From assembly GCA_009928645.1 (NCBI GenBank), contig SACH01000004.1, positions 1 through 64,000 on the forward strand: a stretch of 64,000 nucleotides of DNA, read 5' to 3'. The notes beneath the pieces were generated by a model. It was given only the letters and a program-made list of their open reading frames with translations, was not told the origin of the DNA and ran no database searches. A program made the translations under genes and the position numbers. Positions 59,457 through 64,000 of the stretch are shown here, piece after piece; the first letter of the stretch is position 1; each line of letters opens with the position of its first letter. This DNA comes from Gammaproteobacteria bacterium. GTDB lineage: Bacteria > Pseudomonadota > Gammaproteobacteria > Chromatiales > Chromatiaceae.

Positions 59457-61674
59457 GCTGGCTCAGATAGTCCACCAGTGCCGTCTCGGGCATGGGCTTG
59501 CTGTAGGCGAAGCCCTGCACCCATTCCACCCCCAGGGCCTCGAGCTCGGCGCGCTCGCCGGCGTCCTCCACCCCTTCGCCGATGACCGTTAGTCCCAGGT
59601 CGCGTCCCAGTTGGACGATGGAGCCGGTGATGGCGCGCGTCGGGACGTCGCGGTGGATGCGGGCGACGAAGGCGCGGTCGATCTTGAGACCATCCACGGC
59701 CAGGTCGCGCACCGCGGAGAGGCCGCACCAGCCGGCGCCGAAGTCGTCGAGGAGGACCCGCACCCCCTGGACGCGCAGGGCGCGCAGCACCTCATTGGCG
59801 GTGTCGGGATTGCGGATGAGGGCGTCCTCGGTGACCTCGACGATCAGGCTGTGGGCCGGGGCCCCGGCCCGATCCAGGGCGTCCCGAACCTGGTCGAGGA
59901 GCCAGGGGGTGACCAGGTCCGGGGAGACGTTGACGGTCACGGCATGACCCTGGCCGAGACGGTGGATGGCGGCCACAGCGCGGTGGAGCACCAGGGCCGT
60001 CAGCGGCACCATGAGCCCGGCATGTTCGATCTCGCCCAGGAATTGCCCGGGGGGGACCAGGGTCCCGTCCTGCCGCCAGCGGACCAGGGCCTCCATGGCC
60101 AGCAGGGTGCTATCGTCGATGCGGACGATGGGCTGGTAGTGCAACTCGAAGGCCGCCCCGCCATCCTGGAAGTCGGCGCGCAGGCGGGCGCGCATGCGCA
60201 GGCGCTGGACCGAACTCGGGGCCTCCTGGCCGCTGTAGGCGCGGATCAGGCCCGGCCCCTCCCGCTTGGCGTGGTGCATGGCCAGGTCCGCCTCCTTGAG
60301 CAGGGGGCCGATGGCGGGCACCGGGTCGAGGGTGGCGCTGACCCCCATGCAAGCAGTGAGGGCCACGGGCACGCCGTCGATTTCGAAGGGCTGCTCCAGG
60401 GCCGCCCGCAGCCGTTCGGCGCCGGCGAAGGTCTGGCTGGGGTCGGCGAGGCGCATGAGCATGGCGAACTCGTCGCCCTCCAGGCGGGCCAGGACGTTCC
60501 CCGGGCCCAGGCATCCGCCTAGGCGTTCGGCGGTCAGGGTCAGCAGGCGGTCTCCGCGCTCGTGGCCCAGGCTGGCGTTGATGTCGGCGAAGCGGTCCAG
60601 GCCCAGGGCCACGAGGCACCAGCCGGTGGGGGAAGCGAGGGCCTTGCCCGGGAGTTCCGGCAGGGCGTGGAGGGCATGGCGGTTGGGCAAGCCGGTGAGG
60701 TCATCGGTGAAGGCCCGGCGTCGCTGCTCGTTGGCCTCCGCCGCGTCGCGGATGGCATAGTTCAGCCGGAACAGGGACAAGGCCAGGGTGGCGATCGCCG
60801 TAAAGCGGGCAAAGTCGCCGAAGGAACCCTCCGGACCCCAGCCAAGGGCCAGCCCCGAGACCATCACTGCCAGGGAGGCCGGCAGCATACCCCGTAACGA
60901 CTGGATCTGGGGGGGCGGCATGGTCTCCAGCCCCAGGATGGCCGCTCCAGCCAGGGCGAGGACGCTGACCAGCCAGCCGATATCCAACCAGGTACCCTCG
61001 ACGTAGGCGTCATAGGCCGAGAGGACCCAATAGAGGCTGTCCGACAGGGCGAAGGTCAGAAAGCCCAGGGCGATCAGCCACCAGCCCGGGGAAACGCGCC
61101 AGCGCTGGACGTAGGCCAGGAGCAGGGCCAGGGCCATGAGGACGAGATCACCGGTGACGTAGAGGCCGGCGACCACCAGCCCATCCTCTCCCGCGGCAGC
61201 GGAAGCGGGCCGCCACCACTGGATGAGGATGGCCAGAATCACCAGCAGGCCACCGCTGAAGACCAAGGCATCGAGCAGGTTGCGATCGCGCCGGGGGACC
61301 TTGCCCATCAGCAGCCAGAGGGCGAGGATCGCCAGGGGATAGAAGGCCAGCCACAGGGCATCTTCCGGGGGCAACCAGGCTGTTTCTTCCCGCAGGCGGC
61401 CAACGACCGCCCACCAGACCTCACCGAAGGCATAGAGGATCATGCTGGCGGCGAGCAAGGCCCAACCGACGGTCTGTGGGCCACCCCGCAGGGCGCGCAG
61501 GATACTGATCAAAGCGGCCAGGAGGATCACCCCCGTGTAGGCCCCGCCGTCGATCCAGGGCAGATAGTCGCCGGGGGCACGCCAGGCCACGGACCCGGCG
61601 AAGACCAGCGCCAGCAGGATGGCAATGGCCAGAATGGCCAGCATGATATGTCTTGATCCGGTTTCGCGCGGCAT
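59443..61674 (-). CDS. Membrane-anchored GGDEF-EAL protein
   Basis: Multi-TM N-terminus; GGDEF-like domain with degenerate LEGDEF; EAL domain FELHYQPIVRIDDSTLLAMEALVRW. Confidence 0.93.
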   Translation of the reverse strand: MPRETGSRHIMLAILAIAILLALVFAGSVAWRAPGDYLPWIDGGAYTGVILLAALISILRALRGGPQTVGWALLAASMILYAFGEVWWAVVGRLREETAWLPPEDALWLAFYPLAILALWLLMGKVPRRDRNLLDALVFSGGLLVILAILIQWWRPASAAAGEDGLVVAGLYVTGDLVLMALALLLAYVQRWRVSPGWWLIALGFLTFALSDSLYWVLSAYDAYVEGTWLDIGWLVSVLALAGAAILGLETMPPPQIQSLRGMLPASLAVMVSGLALGWGPEGSFGDFARFTAIATLALSLFRLNYAIRDAAEANEQRRRAFTDDLTGLPNRHALHALPELPGKALASPTGWCLVALGLDRFADINASLGHERGDRLLTLTAERLGGCLGPGNVLARLEGDEFAMLMRLADPSQTFAGAERLRAALEQPFEIDGVPVALTACMGVSATLDPVPAIGPLLKEADLAMHHAKREGPGLIRAYSGQEAPSSVQRLRMRARLRADFQDGGAAFELHYQPIVRIDDSTLLAMEALVRWRQDGTLVPPGQFLGEIEHAGLMVPLTALVLHRAVAAIHRLGQGHAVTVNVSPDLVTPWLLDQVRDALDRAGAPAHSLIVEVTEDALIRNPDTANEVLRALRVQGVRVLLDDFGAGWCGLSAVRDLAVDGLKIDRAFVARIHRDVPTRAITGSIVQLGRDLGLTVIGEGVEDAGERAELEALGVEWVQGFAYSKPMPETALVDYLSQHPPI

Positions 61675-61908
61675 CGCTCCCTCCTGACGTTTTTTGGCGC
61701 GGGGCTCGTTCAAACCCGCGGCTAACAAGGCTTCGTGAGACTGGCCAGATGCCCGCTTGCGGTCAAACCTCGCCCGGTAAGGGGAGAAGGCGAGATTTTT
61801 TCCACCATCGGCCGGCAACCCGGGGCGGTTGGCCACCCGCAGCGACTGCCGGGGTTCCCCCCCATCCCCTCTGGCCGGCTAAATGGGGAGGAATCGGCTT
61901 CTGGGATC

Positions 61909-64000
61909 TCAGATAACGGGCAGGCCCTCAAGAACGGCTCCGGCTGCCAGATCCAGGGGGCGGAAGGTGGTGAGGAAGTTGGTCATGTCCTCCGCGGCGA
62001 GGGGCTTGCTGACCCAATAGCCCTGGATGGCGTCACAGCCAAGTTCCAGCAGGCAGTGGGCCTGTTGCGGGGTCTCGACTCCCTCAGCGACCAGCTCCAG
62101 GCCCAGACTGTGGCCCAGGGCGATGACGGCCTTGACGATGGCGGCGCTGTTGGCGTTGGTCGTCAGCTCGCGGATGAAGGAGAGGTCGATCTTGAGCTTG
62201 GCGACGTCGAGTTGTTGCAGATAGGCCAAGGAAGAATAGCCGGTACCAAAGTCATCGATGGCCAGGCCGACACCCAGATGGGTCAGTTTGGTCAGGATCT
62301 GCATGGACTGGGCCGCGTCGCCCATCACGACGCTCTCTGTGATCTCGAGGCTGAGCAATTGGGGCGGGGTACCGGTATCGCGCAGGGCTGCCGTCACTGA
62401 CTTGATCAGGTCGCCGCGGTTGAGCTGCACCGTGGAGACATTAACCGCCACGGGTCCATAGGGGAGACCGGATTCGGACCAGGCCGTGATTTGCCGGCAG
62501 GCCTCCCGCAGCGCCCAGTCACCCAGGCGGGTGATGAGGCCACTCTCCTCGGCCAGGGGGATGAACTCCGCCGGGGGTATCCAGCCCCGGTCCGGATGCC
62601 GCCAGCGGGCGAGGGCCTCGAAGCCGAGGATACCGCCGGAGCGCAGATCCACCTGGGGCTGGTAATGGAGGGCCAGTTGCCCGGCCTCCAGGGCCAGGCG
62701 CAGGTCGGCTTCCAGGGTGAGGCGCTTGCGGGCGCGTTCCGTCATCTCCGGGGTGAAAAAGCGCAACAGGCCCCGCCCCTGGGCCTTAGCCTGGTGCAGG
62801 GCGGCGTCGGCGCTGCTTTGCAAGGTAGCGGCGTCCCCGCCATCGGCGGGGTAGACGGCCACGCCGATGCTGGCGCCGATAAAGAGCTTGTTGCCGTTGA
62901 GGGCGAAGGGTTGGTTGAGCGCTTCCAGCAGCCGCTGGGCGAAGAGATCGATGCCGGGTAGGCTGGCCTCGCGCTGAAAGATGATGTTGAACTCGTCACC
63001 GCCGATGCGGGCGATGGCGTCCACCTCCGGCAAGACGGCCCGCAGGCGTTTGGCGACCTCCACCAGGACCCGGTCGCCGGCCTCGTGACCCAGGCTCTCG
63101 TTGATGGTCTTGAAGTGGTCGAGATCGAGGAACAGCAGGCCGAATTCCTTGCGCTCGTGCTCGGCCTGTTGGATGGCCAGGTGCAGCAGTTCGGCGAAGA
63201 GGGTGCGATTGGGAAAGCCGGTCAGGGGGTCGCGGTGGAGGAAGAAGTCCCGCTCCACCTCGGCGCGGTGGCGGGCGGTCATGTCGCGATTGGAACCCCG
63301 CCGGCCGAGGAAGCGGCCCTCGGCATCGTAGACCGGTTTACAGATGTGCTCGATCCAGCGCTCGTTCCCCGCACGGTCGCGCAGCCGGAGCAGGCGCAGC
63401 TCGGTCTGGGGGTTGCAGAAATGGGCGTTGTGGTCCTGCCAGTCCCGCTGATCGTCGGGGTGGACGAGCCGTTCCATCAGGCCGGGGTCGGCGAAGAACT
63501 CCGCGGGGGTGTAGCCCGAGACCTCCTCGCAGGCCGGGGAGACGTAGAGGAAGCTGCCGTCCGGGCCACGCCAGTATTCCCAGTTGGGGGAGTAGTCGGC
63601 CAGGACCCGGTAGCGCTGCTCGCTCTGTTCCAGCAGGGCGGTGCGCTGGGCCACCACTTCCTCCAGGTGGTTGCGCAGCCGGGCCAGCTCCAGGTGGGTG
63701 CGCACCCGGGCGCGGACCTCGTCGATGTCGAAGGGCTTGGTGATGTAGTCGGCCGCGCCGATGGCGAAGCCCCTGACCTTGTCCTGGGTGGCATCGACCA
63801 GGGTGACAAAGATGATGGGGATGCGCGCCCCGAGGGGCATGGCCTTGATCCGCTGGCAGACCTCGTAGCCGTCCATGCCGGGCATGAGGATGTCGAGCAG
63901 CACCATCTCGGGGGGATGGGGTCCCGCCACCAGTTCCAGGGCCTTGGGCCCGGAGTTGGCGACCAGGATCTGGTACTCGTCCTTGAGGGCCTCGATCAGG
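61909..64000 (-). CDS. Response regulator (REC)-PAS-GGDEF-EAL protein, 5' end beyond window
   Basis: [81 protein letters not shown]; frame open to 64000. Confidence 0.95.
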   Translation of the reverse strand, partial: LIEALKDEYQILVANSGPKALELVAGPHPPEMVLLDILMPGMDGYEVCQRIKAMPLGARIPIIFVTLVDATQDKVRGFAIGAADYITKPFDIDEVRARVRTHLELARLRNHLEEVVAQRTALLEQSEQRYRVLADYSPNWEYWRGPDGSFLYVSPACEEVSGYTPAEFFADPGLMERLVHPDDQRDWQDHNAHFCNPQTELRLLRLRDRAGNERWIEHICKPVYDAEGRFLGRRGSNRDMTARHRAEVERDFFLHRDPLTGFPNRTLFAELLHLAIQQAEHERKEFGLLFLDLDHFKTINESLGHEAGDRVLVEVAKRLRAVLPEVDAIARIGGDEFNIIFQREASLPGIDLFAQRLLEALNQPFALNGNKLFIGASIGVAVYPADGGDAATLQSSADAALHQAKAQGRGLLRFFTPEMTERARKRLTLEADLRLALEAGQLALHYQPQVDLRSGGILGFEALARWRHPDRGWIPPAEFIPLAEESGLITRLGDWALREACRQITAWSESGLPYGPVAVNVSTVQLNRGDLIKSVTAALRDTGTPPQLLSLEITESVVMGDAAQSMQILTKLTHLGVGLAIDDFGTGYSSLAYLQQLDVAKLKIDLSFIRELTTNANSAAIVKAVIALGHSLGLELVAEGVETPQQAHCLLELGCDAIQGYWVSKPLAAEDMTNFLTTFRPLDLAAGAVLEGLPVI

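Noticed and set aside
58575-59585. Plus-strand ORF with pentapeptide-repeat-like AQLRG-AQVRG-AQFGL-AQVRM
   Set aside because: Antisense translation of the minus-strand xPDLS repeat; only about four units and no right-handed beta-helix length.

Overview
This 64-kb high-GC window looks like a chromosomal segment from a gammaproteobacterium, plausibly a purple sulfur bacterium; the taxonomy is inference from gene content only. Most of it is housekeeping: xerC/DUF484/dapF, a four-gene 2-oxoacid:ferredoxin oxidoreductase operon next to maeB, a symporter-type sensor kinase/response regulator/DUF294 operon, moaA, fbp, PIN-PhoH, bcp, a GcvR-like ACT protein, dapA-bamC, cysM, an L,D-transpeptidase, an AmmeMemoRadiSam set, rdgC, an NAD-sugar epimerase, M1 peptidase, ChaN-PDZ, argF/argD, oxyR, glycerate kinase and recQ. 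Several c-di-GMP proteins are also present. The accessory part, about 54.3-58.5 kb plus a MazEF-like pair at 36.6 kb, holds HicAB, an ATP-binding protein that appears to lack its AlbA domain, a Fic protein, a repeat array and a metallopeptidase fragment. The strongest candidates for something new are: (1) an RsbW/SpoIIAB-like ATPase domain fused to the N-terminus of a complete acetyl-CoA synthetase; (2) an encapsulated-ferritin-type protein with no visible shell gene or cargo-loading tail; (3) a methyltransferase ORF with no ATG/GTG/TTG start, abutting a GGDEF/EAL gene at a CCC-CCC-A site; (4) a consensus promoter followed at once by an intrinsic terminator in the argD leader; and (5) several dispersed repeats and in-frame repeat expansions. 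No rRNA, tRNA or CRISPR was recognised. Family calls come from motif recognition without database searches.
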